From assembly GCF_015354315.1 (NCBI RefSeq), contig NZ_JADKYY010000001.1:272851-336850 (forward strand): a stretch of 64,000 nucleotides of DNA. Reading direction: 5' to 3'. Positions 15,820 through 24,982 of the stretch are shown piece by piece (position 1 is the stretch's first letter; every line of letters starts with the position of its first letter). The notes below the pieces were generated by a model that saw only the letters and a program-made list of their open reading frames with translations, was not told the origin of the DNA and made no database searches. The stretch is from Planobacterium oryzisoli. Its GTDB lineage: Bacteria > Bacteroidota > Bacteroidia > Flavobacteriales > Weeksellaceae. The position numbers were made by a program, and so were the translations under genes.

Positions 15820-17622
15820 ATGAAAAAACGAATTGTCCTTTTGGTTGCACTATCTACCGGTATCTCTGCTACCGCCCAAGACAAAACCCAAAAGATTGAA
15901 GACATCCATCTGAAAGGTAAGTTTTTCTCCACACCCTATTCGGGAATCAATGAATCCACCACCGTTATTACCAGGCAGCAGATTAAAAGTGCTCCGGCGG
16001 TAAGTATCGAAGAGTTATTGCAACAGTTTGCAGGACTCGACATACGCCGGCGGGGTGCGCATGGGGTACAGAGTGATGTGTCCTTAAGAGGAGGGACTTT
16101 CGAACAAACCCTGATTCTTCTCAACGGAGTGCGGCTCAACGATGCACAAACCGGACACAATTCCATGAATCTTCCCGTTTCCATGGATATGGTGGAGCGC
16201 ATTGAAGTCATTAAAGGACCCGCTGCAAGACGTTTTGGAAACAATGCCTACAGTGGAGTAATCAATATCATAACAACCCAAGACCGCTCGGACCGCGCAA
16301 AGATAAGTGCACAGGCCGGAGACTATTCTACCTGGCAGCTTGGTGCATCGGCTTCTCTGTCCGGTGAAAGTGCCAGCCATCAGATGCATCTTCAGCGCGC
16401 GGGCTCTGAAGGATACCGGTACAACACAGACTACGAGATAAGCAGTGCGTTCTACCGTACTGCCGTAGACTTATCCAGTGTAAAAATGAATCTACAAGCG
16501 GGATTTTCAGAGAAGAAATTCGGAGCCAACGGCTTTTATGCCACTCCGTCTGCTACCGAGCAGTACGAAGAGGTCCAGGCCTCGGTAGTATCGCTGGGAA
16601 TGGAGAAGAATATCGGGAATGTCCAGCTTTCTGCAACCGGTTTCTGGAGGAGGGGTCAGGACATGTACCTGTACAACCGAAATAGGCCCGAGATCTACCG
16701 TAATTTGCACATAGGACACAATCTGGGTGGGGAATTCAACGCCTCTTTTACCTCGTTGTATGGACGAAGCGGCGTTGGGGTAGAACTCAGGCGGGAAACC
16801 CTTCAAAGTAATAATTTAGGCGAGAGGTCCCGCTCCGTGGCGCAGGTCTTTGTAGAGCACGAAATGCAGATCCTAAAAAATCTGACACTGAGTCCTGGAA
16901 TTTCCTGGGCACATTTTAAAGATCAAGGCAGTTTCTTTTATCCAGGAATAGACCTTGGGCTAAGACTCTCTTCCAAGGACCGTCTGTATGCCAACGTAGG
17001 TAGGGTGCACCGGGTACCCACTTTTACCGATTTATACTACACATCTATGACCGAGACCGGTAACGCCGCGCTCGAGCCCGAGAAAGCCACGTCTTATGAG
17101 CTAGGATATAGGCGTCTTGATAACGGTATGCAACTTAGAACCAGCGTTTTTCTAAGAAAGACTACTAACGGTATTGATTGGGTGAAAGACAGCTCCCAGG
17201 AGAAATGGCGCGCAGAGAATATAGCTAACATAACCACTCAGGGGGTAGAGCTGGACTTTAGACACCGCATAGGAGGATTTTTAGAGTACTACGAGCTCTC
17301 TTATACGTTTCTCGACTCTAAACTTGAAAAGACTGCCCTGCTCTCAAGGTACAGTCTGGACCAGTTAAAGCATCAGTTTATAGCCAAGGCGGGCGTGGAT
17401 ATTACGCGTTCTGTGTCTCTGGAATCCGTGTACCGACTGCAGCAAAGGGCTAGTGAAGATCCCTATAGCCTGGTAGATCTTAAACTCCAGTATGGAAAAA
17501 GAAATTTTACGCTCTTTGCACTTCTCACCAACCTGACAGCCACGCAGTACACCGAAACCTTTGGAGTACCCATGCCAGGACGTTGGTTGCATGTAGGAGC
17601 GGAGTTTTCTCTTGGATTATAA
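15820..17622 (+). CDS. TonB-dependent outer-membrane receptor (BtuB-like size)
   Basis: A 22-strand outer-membrane transporter energised by TonB. An N-terminal Sec signal ends near ATAQ (residue 19). The plug follows: VITRQQIKSAPAVSIEELLQ, LRGGTFEQTLILLNGVRLND, then VERIEVIKGPAARRFGNNAY and SGVINIIT, the standard plug-domain end. The barrel ends with AEFSLGL, not the usual terminal aromatic. At 600 residues it is short, like BtuB and some siderophore receptors, and lacks the carboxypeptidase-like extension of SusC proteins. The ligand is undetermined. A BtuCD/FecCD-like ABC transporter lies 7-9 kb away (24983-26930), so a cobalamin or iron-chelate role is possible. A DUF2490 gene follows after 30 bp. 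Confidence 0.88.
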   Translation: MKKRIVLLVALSTGISATAQDKTQKIEDIHLKGKFFSTPYSGINESTTVITRQQIKSAPAVSIEELLQQFAGLDIRRRGAHGVQSDVSLRGGTFEQTLILLNGVRLNDAQTGHNSMNLPVSMDMVERIEVIKGPAARRFGNNAYSGVINIITTQDRSDRAKISAQAGDYSTWQLGASASLSGESASHQMHLQRAGSEGYRYNTDYEISSAFYRTAVDLSSVKMNLQAGFSEKKFGANGFYATPSATEQYEEVQASVVSLGMEKNIGNVQLSATGFWRRGQDMYLYNRNRPEIYRNLHIGHNLGGEFNASFTSLYGRSGVGVELRRETLQSNNLGERSRSVAQVFVEHEMQILKNLTLSPGISWAHFKDQGSFFYPGIDLGLRLSSKDRLYANVGRVHRVPTFTDLYYTSMTETGNAALEPEKATSYELGYRRLDNGMQLRTSVFLRKTTNGIDWVKDSSQEKWRAENIANITTQGVELDFRHRIGGFLEYYELSYTFLDSKLEKTALLSRYSLDQLKHQFIAKAGVDITRSVSLESVYRLQQRASEDPYSLVDLKLQYGKRNFTLFALLTNLTATQYTETFGVPMPGRWLHVGAEFSLGL

Positions 17623-17652
17623 CATAATATAAAAAAATGTAATTTTACGGCC

Positions 17653-18363
17653 ATGAAGAAATTTGGAATCTTACTACTGCTCTTTATCTCAGTACAAGCT
17701 TGGGCTCAGGAGCTCTCTAGCTTTAATTCTCTGACCCTCACCTACAAATTTCATCCTAAATTCTTCCTCTATGCAGAGGGACAGCTGCGGGGAATTAAAG
17801 AATTCAGCACGCCGGATTACTACGAGATCAAAGGAGGACTCGGATACAATCTTACGCCTAACCATAAACCGTTTATAGGTATAGGTAGATACGGGTACTA
17901 TACAGACCGGGACTTTGAACGCGAGGAATTCCGCGTATGGCTTCAGGATGTTTTGGACGTGAAGAAGGGGGTAGTAAAACTGGAGAATAGGGTACGTGCA
18001 GAGCGCAGTTGGTTCCACAATGTACAAAACGGCGAGAATACCTCGCGCTACCGTTTCCGCTACCGACTCAATGTTTCCGTACCTCTAAACAGCAAGAAAG
18101 TAGAGCCGGGAACTTTATTCGCTAATGTTTATGATGAGGTGTTTTTCACGCCTTCCGATACGGAGCCCGTATTTTCGCGCAACCGTCTCTATGGGGGATT
18201 AGGATACCAGATCGATGAAACCTTCGGAGTGGCAAGCGGATACCTTTGGCAGCGTGAATTTGCCAGTAAAGGAAATAAGAACATCAACTTTGTTTATCTT
18301 GCCCTTAATATCACCATTGATGATGCGGAGGAGAAAGTATATGAATTTCCTGGAGCGGACTAA
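17653..18363 (+). CDS. DUF2490 family outer-membrane-type beta protein
   Basis: A predicted secreted protein with a Sec signal ending AQAWAQ (near residue 19-20). The rest is rich in alternating beta strands, with many aromatic residues and the DUF2490 pattern (KFFLYAEGQLRG, FRVWLQDVLDVK, LENRVRAERSWFHN, RFRYRLNVSVPL, GLGYQID), suggesting a small outer-membrane barrel. Function is unknown for the family. It sits 30 bp after the TonB receptor and ends just before a shared bidirectional terminator, so the two probably form an operon. A possible internal TAATTTTA box precedes it. Confidence 0.8.
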   Translation: MKKFGILLLLFISVQAWAQELSSFNSLTLTYKFHPKFFLYAEGQLRGIKEFSTPDYYEIKGGLGYNLTPNHKPFIGIGRYGYYTDRDFEREEFRVWLQDVLDVKKGVVKLENRVRAERSWFHNVQNGENTSRYRFRYRLNVSVPLNSKKVEPGTLFANVYDEVFFTPSDTEPVFSRNRLYGGLGYQIDETFGVASGYLWQREFASKGNKNINFVYLALNITIDDAEEKVYEFPGAD

Positions 18364-18391
18364 GCTTCCTATTAATTAAGACAGTATATAT

Positions 18392-18418
18392 AAAGACCGC
18401 TTTTGCGGTCTTTTTTAG
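18392..18418. terminator. Bidirectional terminator
   Basis: AAAGACCGC (18392-18400) and GCGGTCTTT (18405-18413) form a 9-bp stem with a TTTT loop and T-rich flank. It serves the DUF2490 gene and overlaps the stop region of the convergent HD-domain gene. Confidence 0.85.
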
Positions 18419-18858
18419 TATTTTTCACTTAGGTATCGGTAGGCCTTTAGATACTTGTTCAGTCGCTTTAAATCTTTGTCCGAGAGTGGGCGGCCAACCC
18501 GAGTCAGATCCATATTGTCCCTAAGATCGTGGAGTTTTACCGAAACGGCTAGTGGGGATTTCTCCGTACGTCGCACGAAGGCTTCGTAGTCTTCCTGGGG
18601 ATTGGTCTTGGAAAGGCATTCCACCGCAAAAAGGATGTACTCAGGGAATCCTCTTCTCCTTAAGTAGGGGATGGAGAATTCAGGACAATCTTCCACCACA
18701 TCGTGCAGGGCGCCTACAATTTTTTCATCCAGGGTTTTGCCCGCCTGGCTAACCCTTAAGACGTGGGCGATGTAAGGGGCTCCGTACTTATCTAACTGAC
18801 CCTGGTGGGCCTTATCTGCAATCTTAATGGCTTTGTATAAAAGCTCTTCCTTGGTCAT
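18415..18858 (-). CDS. HD-domain hydrolase resembling the SpoT/MESH1 (p)ppGpp hydrolase domain
   Basis: A 147-residue stand-alone HD protein. Conserved positions of the RelA/SpoT hydrolase half are visible: AIKIADKAHQGQ, KYGAPYIAHVLRV (His32), ALHDVVED (His52-Asp53, Glu56-Asp57) and VKLHDLRDNMDL (late Asp-Asn). No synthetase or TGS domain is present. Such small proteins can act as small alarmone hydrolases that remove the 3'-pyrophosphate, but close relatives with unknown substrates exist, so the substrate is an inference. It is monocistronic, convergent with the TonB-DUF2490 pair and separated from the acyl-CoA dehydrogenase gene by that gene's terminator. Confidence 0.78.
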   Translation of the reverse strand: MTKEELLYKAIKIADKAHQGQLDKYGAPYIAHVLRVSQAGKTLDEKIVGALHDVVEDCPEFSIPYLRRRGFPEYILFAVECLSKTNPQEDYEAFVRRTEKSPLAVSVKLHDLRDNMDLTRVGRPLSDKDLKRLNKYLKAYRYLSEKY

Positions 18859-18902
18859 AGAACAAAAATAAAAATTTCTCGCAACGCAGTAAAATTTGCT
18901 AC

Positions 18903-18934
18903 TAAAAAAAGAGCGCCGGGAAAATCCCAGCGCT
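18903..18934 (-). terminator. Terminator of the beta-oxidation operon
   Basis: On the minus strand AGCGCTGGGA and TCCCGGCGCT form a stem with a short T-rich loop followed by seven T. It follows the acyl-CoA dehydrogenase stop by about 22 bp. Confidence 0.75.
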
Positions 18935-18956
18935 GCCGTACTTCAAGGCGTACGTT

Positions 18957-20747
18957 CTAGTACTTGCCTTTTTCCACAAAGTGGGCTGCCACTTTCTCGG
19001 TAAGGGCCACCACATTTGGTATGTTCTGGTATTTGGTGAATCTTCTAAGGCCGGAAAGCATCATACGCTGCTCGTCGCCCTCCGCGAAAGAGACAATACC
19101 CTCCTTGGCAGCCACCGTAATGGCTTCCACTGCTTTATACAGATTTAGTTGCGCCATGGCAGCTTCCACACTCTCTGCGCTGTAGTGTTTTTCGGCGCGA
19201 AGTACCGCCGATTCTGCCATATAGATCTGGTTAAGTATCTCCGATGCATTAAGCAGAAGGTGCTGCTGTTTTTCAATGTCCATCATGTATTTTTGAAGGG
19301 CCGCACCAGAGACCATCAAAAATACTTTCTTAAGGTTGTGGATCAGGGCTTTTTCTTCCGACATGTACGCGCTGTAGTCAGGCACCTCAAAGGACGGTAG
19401 TCCCATCAGTTCCTTTCCAATAGCCATAGCAGGTTTTAGAAGATCCAGCTCCCCTTTCATTGCTTTCTTGATCAGCATTCCTACCGCAAGCAAGCGGTTT
19501 ATCTCATTGGTTCCTTCGTAAATTCTACCTATACGGGCATCCCTCCACGCTGCCTCCATCGGGGCGTCTTCGGAGAAGCCCATTCCTCCGTATATTTGGA
19601 TACCCTCGTCTGCAATTTTCTGAGTTAGGTCTGAAACATAGACTTTAAGTATGGAGCACTCTACAGCAAAGTCTTCCAGAGCCTTCATCTCGGCTTTCTG
19701 GTGGTCCATTCCCTCGGCGATAAGCGTTTCAATCTTGTTTTCTACATCTTTGGCAGCGCGGTACGAACCGGCCTCAGAAACAAAGATCCCCGTAGCCATT
19801 TCTGCGATTTTTTTACGTATCGCCCCAAAGGTGGAAATACTCACGCCGAATTGTTTCCTTTCGTTGGCGTACCCAATTGAAAGACTGGTGATTCTTCTCT
19901 GACCGTCTAGGTTGGCTGCGGCCAGTTTAATACGTCCTGCATTTAGCGCATTCAAAGCGATTTTAAAGCCGTTGTTACGCTCTCCAAGTAGGTTCTCTAC
20001 CGGCACCTTCATTTCGTTGAAATACACCTGACGGGTAGAAGAGGAACGGATTCCCAGTTTGTGTTCTTCCTCACCAAAAGTCATCGATTCAGGGTTTTCC
20101 AACTCCGAACGGTTGATTACAAATCCTGTAATATTCTTATCGTCGTCAATTTTAGCAAAGAAAGTGAAGGTGTCGGCAAATCCCGCATTGGAAATCCACA
20201 TTTTCTGTCCTGTGACGATATAGTATTTTCCATCTTCGGAAAGTTTAGCCTTGGTTTTTCCACTGTTGGCATCCGACCCTGCATCCGGCTCGGTCAAACA
20301 GTAGGCACCAAATTTCTCTCCTGTGGCAAGTGCGGGAAGGTATTTTTGCTTTTGCTCTTCCGTTCCATACAGTAGGATAGGTAGGGTACCGATGCCGGTG
20401 TGGGCTCCGTAGGCGGTAGCCAATGAGCCGTTCGCTCCCGAAACTATATCGCAGGCAAGCATGGTGGAGACAAAGCCCATTCCCAGCCCTCCGTAACTTT
20501 CCGGTACGGCAATACCCAAAGTACCCATTTCGCCTAATTTGCGCATGGTGTCTTCGGTTAGTTGGTAGTCTTTCTGCTCGAAACGCTCACGGTGGGGATC
20601 CACCTCGCGCGCCATAAAATCTTCCAAAGAAGAGCGCAGCATCTGCTGCTCTTCACTAAGTTCTTCTAAACTGAATATTTCTGAGGCCTCAATATCCTTG
20701 ATTAGGAATTCTCCACCTTTCACTGTGTTTTGTGCTGTATTGCTCAT
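18957..20747 (-). CDS. Acyl-CoA dehydrogenase, extended two-domain type
   Basis: An FAD enzyme that makes the first oxidation of fatty acyl-CoA and passes electrons to ETF. The core has YGGLGMGFVST, a FAD-binding AYCLTEPDAGSDANSG and WISNAGFAD. It also has RIKLAAANLDGQRR and QIYGGMGFSEDAPMEAAWRD, plus RIYEGTNEINRLL, where the catalytic Glu is expected. A C-terminal helical extension of about 170 residues, as in VLCAD/ACAD9-like enzymes, brings it to 596 residues. I start it at the ATG at 20745-20747 (MSNTAQNTVKGGEF), 13 bp after the thiolase stop; the frame stays open 58 codons further but that part is antisense-like. It is the last gene of the operon, and its partner ETF is at 35332-37048. 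Confidence 0.94.
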   Translation of the reverse strand: MSNTAQNTVKGGEFLIKDIEASEIFSLEELSEEQQMLRSSLEDFMAREVDPHRERFEQKDYQLTEDTMRKLGEMGTLGIAVPESYGGLGMGFVSTMLACDIVSGANGSLATAYGAHTGIGTLPILLYGTEEQKQKYLPALATGEKFGAYCLTEPDAGSDANSGKTKAKLSEDGKYYIVTGQKMWISNAGFADTFTFFAKIDDDKNITGFVINRSELENPESMTFGEEEHKLGIRSSSTRQVYFNEMKVPVENLLGERNNGFKIALNALNAGRIKLAAANLDGQRRITSLSIGYANERKQFGVSISTFGAIRKKIAEMATGIFVSEAGSYRAAKDVENKIETLIAEGMDHQKAEMKALEDFAVECSILKVYVSDLTQKIADEGIQIYGGMGFSEDAPMEAAWRDARIGRIYEGTNEINRLLAVGMLIKKAMKGELDLLKPAMAIGKELMGLPSFEVPDYSAYMSEEKALIHNLKKVFLMVSGAALQKYMMDIEKQQHLLLNASEILNQIYMAESAVLRAEKHYSAESVEAAMAQLNLYKAVEAITVAAKEGIVSFAEGDEQRMMLSGLRRFTKYQNIPNVVALTEKVAAHFVEKGKY

Positions 20748-20760
20748 GATAGTTTGTTTT

Positions 20761-21942
20761 TTAAAGTAGTTCAAAAATAGAGGCTGCTCCCTGTCCGGTT
20801 CCCACACACATGGTAACCATTCCGTATTTATTTCCTCTTCGGCGCATTTCATCCAGTAGCTGGACGGTAAGCTTGGTTCCTGTACATCCCAGTGGATGTC
20901 CCAGGGCAATGGCGCCTCCATTGACGTTTAGTATTTCTTCATTTAGTCCTAGTTCCCGTTGAATGGCTACCGATTGGGAGGCAAACGCCTCATTTAGTTC
21001 AATGAGTTCGATTTGCTCCAGCGTCATTCCTGCCTGCTTAAGGGCTTTTGGGATGGCGTAGATTGGGCCCATACCCATAATGCGGGGCTCCAGACCTGCC
21101 GCAGCGTAAGCCACAAGTCGGGCCTCGGGCTTCAGTCCCAGTTCATTTACCATTTCTTCCGACATGACAATTACAAAGGCGGCACCATCGGACATCTGCG
21201 AAGAGTTTCCTGCCGTCACACTGCCTCCCTGTGCAAACACGGGCCGAAGTTTAGAGAGTCCTTCCAGAGAAGTGTCCTTGCGGGGGCCTTCGTCCACAGA
21301 GAAATCAAATTTTTTGGTCTGAAGCTTCTGCTGCTCGTCCAGATAATTATATTCTACTGGAATGGGTACGATCTGCTCGGTGAACTTTCCCTCTTCGAGT
21401 GCTTTAAGGGCCTTCTGATGGGAATGGAATGCAAATTCATCCTGGGCCTCGCGGCTTATCTGGTATTGTTTTGCTACGGCCTCTGCAGTATACCCCATTC
21501 CCCAGTAGTAGTCTGGGTTACTTTTTGCTATCTCGGTTTCCGGTACCGGCTTATACCCTCCCATCGGAATGTAGCTCATACTTTCGGTCCCCCCGGCAAT
21601 GATGCAGTCCGCCATACCGGCCTGAATCTTAGCCGACGCAATGGCGATAGCTTCAGAACCAGAGGCACAGTACCGGTTAACAGTAACTCCAGGCACCTTC
21701 TCTGTGTTTAGTCCCATTAGTGATATCAGACGCGCTACGTTGAGTCCCTGTTCTGCTTCCGGCATGGCGTTGCCCACGATAAGGTCGTCAATCCGGTCTT
21801 TGTCAAGTTGTGGAACCGCCTCCATTAGTTTCTCAATGACCGTAGCGGCCATCACGTCGGGTCTAGTGAAGCGAAGGCTTCCTTTTGGCGCTTTTCCTAC
21901 GGCTGTTCTAAAGCCTTTTATTATATATGCTGTTTTTGCCAT
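20761..21942 (-). CDS. fadA: Acetyl-CoA C-acyltransferase (3-ketoacyl-CoA thiolase)
   Basis: Cleaves 3-ketoacyl-CoA with CoA to release acetyl-CoA, the last beta-oxidation step. The nucleophilic cysteine is in NRYCASGSEAIAIA (Cys92). The other catalytic blocks are GGTESMSYIPMGG, NGGAIALGHPLGCTG (His) and MCVGTGQGAASIFE (second Cys near the end). At 393 residues it is full-length. It lies 21 bp after the fused hydratase/dehydrogenase gene and 13 bp before the acyl-CoA dehydrogenase start. The context favours a degradative thiolase over a biosynthetic acetoacetyl-CoA thiolase. Confidence 0.94.
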   Translation of the reverse strand: MAKTAYIIKGFRTAVGKAPKGSLRFTRPDVMAATVIEKLMEAVPQLDKDRIDDLIVGNAMPEAEQGLNVARLISLMGLNTEKVPGVTVNRYCASGSEAIAIASAKIQAGMADCIIAGGTESMSYIPMGGYKPVPETEIAKSNPDYYWGMGYTAEAVAKQYQISREAQDEFAFHSHQKALKALEEGKFTEQIVPIPVEYNYLDEQQKLQTKKFDFSVDEGPRKDTSLEGLSKLRPVFAQGGSVTAGNSSQMSDGAAFVIVMSEEMVNELGLKPEARLVAYAAAGLEPRIMGMGPIYAIPKALKQAGMTLEQIELIELNEAFASQSVAIQRELGLNEEILNVNGGAIALGHPLGCTGTKLTVQLLDEMRRRGNKYGMVTMCVGTGQGAASIFELL

Positions 21943-21963
21943 TTGTCTTTGATTTTATTTCGG

Positions 21964-24357
21964 TTAGTTGCGAAGTGGTTTCCCATTTTGAAGCATGTAC
22001 TGAATCCGCTCCAGCGTTTTTCTTTCTCCAAGAAGCTGTAGGAATGTCTCACGTTCGAGGTTTAGAAGATACTGTTCACTTACCAGCGTAGGTTCAGAGA
22101 GGTTTCCTCCTACCATCACGTACCCCAGTTTGTCGGCAATTTTCTTGTCGTGCTCAGAAATATAATTCCCCGCCAGCATCTGGTCGGTTCCAACGTAGAA
22201 CATTCCCAAGGCATCTTTTCCTAGTACAGTAACTTTCTGCTCTATCGGCTGGGTATAGCCTTGCTCTGCAAGGAGCAGTGCCACTTTCTTGGCCTCAGCA
22301 ATCTGCCGGTTCTTATCCACTACCACAATATCTTTGTGTGATTCCAAAATACCCATGTCGTATGCCTCGTATGCCGATGTGGCGACCTTACCCATGGCTA
22401 TGTTCATGAATGCATCACGCATTCTGTTGTTCTTAACATCGTCCTTTATAAATTCACGGGACGTTCTAAGGGTGAGCTCTTTGGTCCCACCGCCACCAGG
22501 AATCACTCCTACGCCGGTTTCCACCAGTCCAATATAGGTTTCTGCCGCAGCCACCACCCGGTCTGCATGCATGGTCATTTCACAACCGCCTCCTAGAGTC
22601 ATTCCAAAAGGTGCCACTACCACCGGAATAGAGGAGTAGCGTACCCGCATCATGGATTTTTGGAAATAGGCTATTGCCATATTCAAATCGTCCCAATCCT
22701 GATCAATGGCCATCATGAGAATCATCGCAAGGTTGGCACCCACCGAGAAATTCTGCCCCTGGTTTCCTACCACCAATGCATCGTAATCCTTTTCAGCAAG
22801 GTCAATCGCTCGGTTCAAGCCGTCCAATACCTCACCTCCAAGTGAATTCATTTTCGAGCGAATCTCAAAGTTCAGTACTCCGTCTCCAAGGTACTGAATG
22901 GCTGCGCCTGAGTTACTCCATAAAGTCTTTTCCTTACGGATCTGGTCCAGTATAATAAAGGCATCCTGACCTGGAATGGCCAGAGGTGTAGTGGACTTGA
23001 TGTCAAAATACTGTTTCTTGCCCTCCGGTGTAAGGGAATAGAAATTTTTCACGCCAAGGACCCAGTCACTTACTTCGTAGCCTGCATCCTTTGCCAGCTC
23101 GACACCTTTTTCCACACCTACCGCATCCCAAATCTCGAAAGGACCATTTTCCCAGCCAAAACCGGCGCGCATGGCATCGTCTATTTTGTAGAGTTCGTCA
23201 GAGATTTCTGGCACTTTATGTGAAACATATCCAAAGAGTGCTCCAAGGCTCTTGCGGTAAAGTTCCGAGGCCTGGTCTTTTCCACCTATGAGCACCTTAA
23301 AACGCTCGATAGGCCTTTCGATGTTCTTGGTTAGCTCCAGCACAGGAAAATTGGATTTCCCTTGTAGTTCGTATTCCATGGTCTTTAGATTCAGTCCATG
23401 GATTTCACTTTTACCTTCCGCATTCTTCACCTTCTTATAGAATCCCTGCTGGGTTTTCGATCCTAGCCAGTTGTTCTCCATCATTTTCTCAATATACTGG
23501 GGCAGCTTGAAAACATCATTAAAGTTGTTGCTTTCCAGTCCACTTTGGTGCACACCTTTGGCCACATGGACTAAAGTATCTAGTCCTACAACGTCCGCCG
23601 TTCTAAAAGTGGCGGATTTCGGACGGCCAATAATAGGCCCGGTTAATTTATCGATATCGGTTACATTGAGCCCCAGAGACTCTACAGAGTGCAGAAGGTT
23701 CATCATGGAGAACACGCCAATCCTGTTGGCAATAAAGGCCGGTGTATCTTTAGCAAGTACGGTGGTTTTTCCAAGGAACCTAGAGCCGTACTCCATATAG
23801 AACTGCGTGATTTTTGGATCGGTCTTCTCTGTGGGTATTATTTCAAGAAGCGGCAAATAGCGCACCGGATTAAAAAAATGAGTTCCGGCAAAATGGGATG
23901 CAAAATCCTCGGACCTGCCTTCCACAAGCATGTTGATTGGAATTCCTGAAGTGTTGGAAGAAACCAGCGTTCCCTCTTTACGGAATTTCTCAATCTGTTC
24001 ATAAACGGATTTCTTGATATCAAGGCGCTCTACCACCACCTCAATGATCCAGTCGGTAGATTTTATTCGGTGCATATCGTCCTGAAAGTTACCTACCTCA
24101 ATGCGCTGGGCAAATTTTGGTGAATAGAGAAGAGCCGGGCTCGCTTTCTTAAGCTTTTCCAGGTTCTCTGTGGCTATACGGTTTCGGACTTTGCCGTCCT
24201 CTAGGGTAAGACCCCGTTTTTTCTCTACCTCTGAAAGCTCAAAGGGAACAATATCCAAAAGCAGCACCTGCACGCCAATATTGGCGAAGTGCGCAGCGAT
24301 ACCCGAACCCATGATTCCTGATCCCAGGACGGTGACGTGTTTAATTCTGCGTTTCAT
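21964..24357 (-). CDS. 3-hydroxyacyl-CoA dehydrogenase / enoyl-CoA hydratase fusion (FadN type)
   Basis: A bifunctional beta-oxidation enzyme of 797 residues. Unlike E. coli FadB, the dehydrogenase comes first: the NAD Rossmann motif TVLGSGIMGSGIAAHFANIG is at the very start, followed by the HCDH catalytic region (SNTSGIPI, FAGTHFFNPVRYLPLLEIIP) and a second HCDH helical domain. The C-terminal crotonase-like half carries NFSVGANLAMI, then GMTLGGGCEMTMHADRVVAA and GLVETGVGVIPGGGGTKEL. This order matches Bacillus FadN. It follows the MarR gene by seven bases and leads the enzyme genes of the operon. Confidence 0.93.
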   Translation of the reverse strand: MKRRIKHVTVLGSGIMGSGIAAHFANIGVQVLLLDIVPFELSEVEKKRGLTLEDGKVRNRIATENLEKLKKASPALLYSPKFAQRIEVGNFQDDMHRIKSTDWIIEVVVERLDIKKSVYEQIEKFRKEGTLVSSNTSGIPINMLVEGRSEDFASHFAGTHFFNPVRYLPLLEIIPTEKTDPKITQFYMEYGSRFLGKTTVLAKDTPAFIANRIGVFSMMNLLHSVESLGLNVTDIDKLTGPIIGRPKSATFRTADVVGLDTLVHVAKGVHQSGLESNNFNDVFKLPQYIEKMMENNWLGSKTQQGFYKKVKNAEGKSEIHGLNLKTMEYELQGKSNFPVLELTKNIERPIERFKVLIGGKDQASELYRKSLGALFGYVSHKVPEISDELYKIDDAMRAGFGWENGPFEIWDAVGVEKGVELAKDAGYEVSDWVLGVKNFYSLTPEGKKQYFDIKSTTPLAIPGQDAFIILDQIRKEKTLWSNSGAAIQYLGDGVLNFEIRSKMNSLGGEVLDGLNRAIDLAEKDYDALVVGNQGQNFSVGANLAMILMMAIDQDWDDLNMAIAYFQKSMMRVRYSSIPVVVAPFGMTLGGGCEMTMHADRVVAAAETYIGLVETGVGVIPGGGGTKELTLRTSREFIKDDVKNNRMRDAFMNIAMGKVATSAYEAYDMGILESHKDIVVVDKNRQIAEAKKVALLLAEQGYTQPIEQKVTVLGKDALGMFYVGTDQMLAGNYISEHDKKIADKLGYVMVGGNLSEPTLVSEQYLLNLERETFLQLLGERKTLERIQYMLQNGKPLRN

Positions 24358-24364
24358 ATAGTAT

Positions 24365-24811
24365 TTATTTTCTTTTGTTTAACTCGTGGGCGGTTTTTAA
24401 GATTACCTCCATCACGTTCTTGAATATTTCCAGATGTTCGGTACTTACTTTCTCACAGACAATCTTATTGAAGTTGACCACCACATCCTTAGAGATATCA
24501 CGGTGTCTGAGTCCTTTATCGGTCAATTTTATGATTACTTCCCGTTTGTCCTGCGTAGTTTTTTCCTTATAGATGAAACCGTTGTCTTCCAGGAGTTTAA
24601 TGATACGGGTAAGGGAAGTGGGTTCAATGGCCATTTTAGGGCCTAGATTTGTACTGCGTGTACCTTCTTTGGGGTCAATTTTAAGTAAGGTGAGTGCCTG
24701 TACGGCAGTACTGTCGTACTCGGAGGCCATCTCCGAATACATCTTGCTTACCGCGAGCCAAGTGGACTTTACAATAAGATCAATATTCTCTACTTTACCT
24801 TTGTTATTCAT
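24365..24811 (-). CDS. MarR-family regulator of fatty-acid degradation
   Basis: A 148-residue winged-helix protein of normal MarR size. The recognition region reads MAIEPTSLTRIIKLLEDNGF and the wing EKTTQDKREVIIKLT, with the family's D-K-R. It is the first gene of the minus-strand operon with the fused hydratase/dehydrogenase, thiolase and acyl-CoA dehydrogenase. Two copies of an ATGCATGCAT palindrome lie 42 and 123 bp upstream, and a perfect copy precedes etfB 10 kb away. I infer that it is an acyl-CoA-responsive repressor acting like FadR/PsrA by convergence, but the ligand is not shown by sequence. Confidence 0.87.
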   Translation of the reverse strand: MNNKGKVENIDLIVKSTWLAVSKMYSEMASEYDSTAVQALTLLKIDPKEGTRSTNLGPKMAIEPTSLTRIIKLLEDNGFIYKEKTTQDKREVIIKLTDKGLRHRDISKDVVVNFNKIVCEKVSTEHLEIFKNVMEVILKTAHELNKRK

Positions 24812-24852
24812 AGCTTATTAGTGTAAAACCGGGGTTTATCCAAATATAAATA

Positions 24853-24872
24853 ATATTATGCATGCATAGTAT
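24853..24872. promoter_or_regulatory. Palindromic operator, copy 1 (marR-fad)
   Basis: ATATTATGCATGCATAGTAT is a 20-bp palindrome with one mismatched pair, centred 51 bp upstream of the marR start codon. It shares the core TATGCATGCATA with the copies at 24934 and 35269. Confidence 0.75.
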
Positions 24873-24933
24873 ATGGCATGTGTTAATGTTTCGTTAAATA
24901 GTGAAAATGAGTGAGTTAAAAAATATGAATTGC

Positions 24934-24959
24934 ATAATACTATGCATGCATAATATTAT
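24934..24959. promoter_or_regulatory. Palindromic operator, copy 2 (marR-fad)
   Basis: This is a 26-bp palindrome with a single mismatched pair, core TATGCATGCATA, lying between the end of the ABC-transporter operon and the marR promoter region. Its centre is about 84 bp from that of copy 1, eight helical turns at 10.5 bp, which would allow looping or cooperative binding. Confidence 0.72.
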
Positions 24960-24982
24960 TTCAACTCCCTGGTACTGCGGAT

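Noticed and set aside
21013..21711. 232-codon open frame antisense to the thiolase gene
   Set aside because: The thiolase motifs on the other strand are complete; this is a codon-bias shadow with an implausible Cys/His-rich composition.
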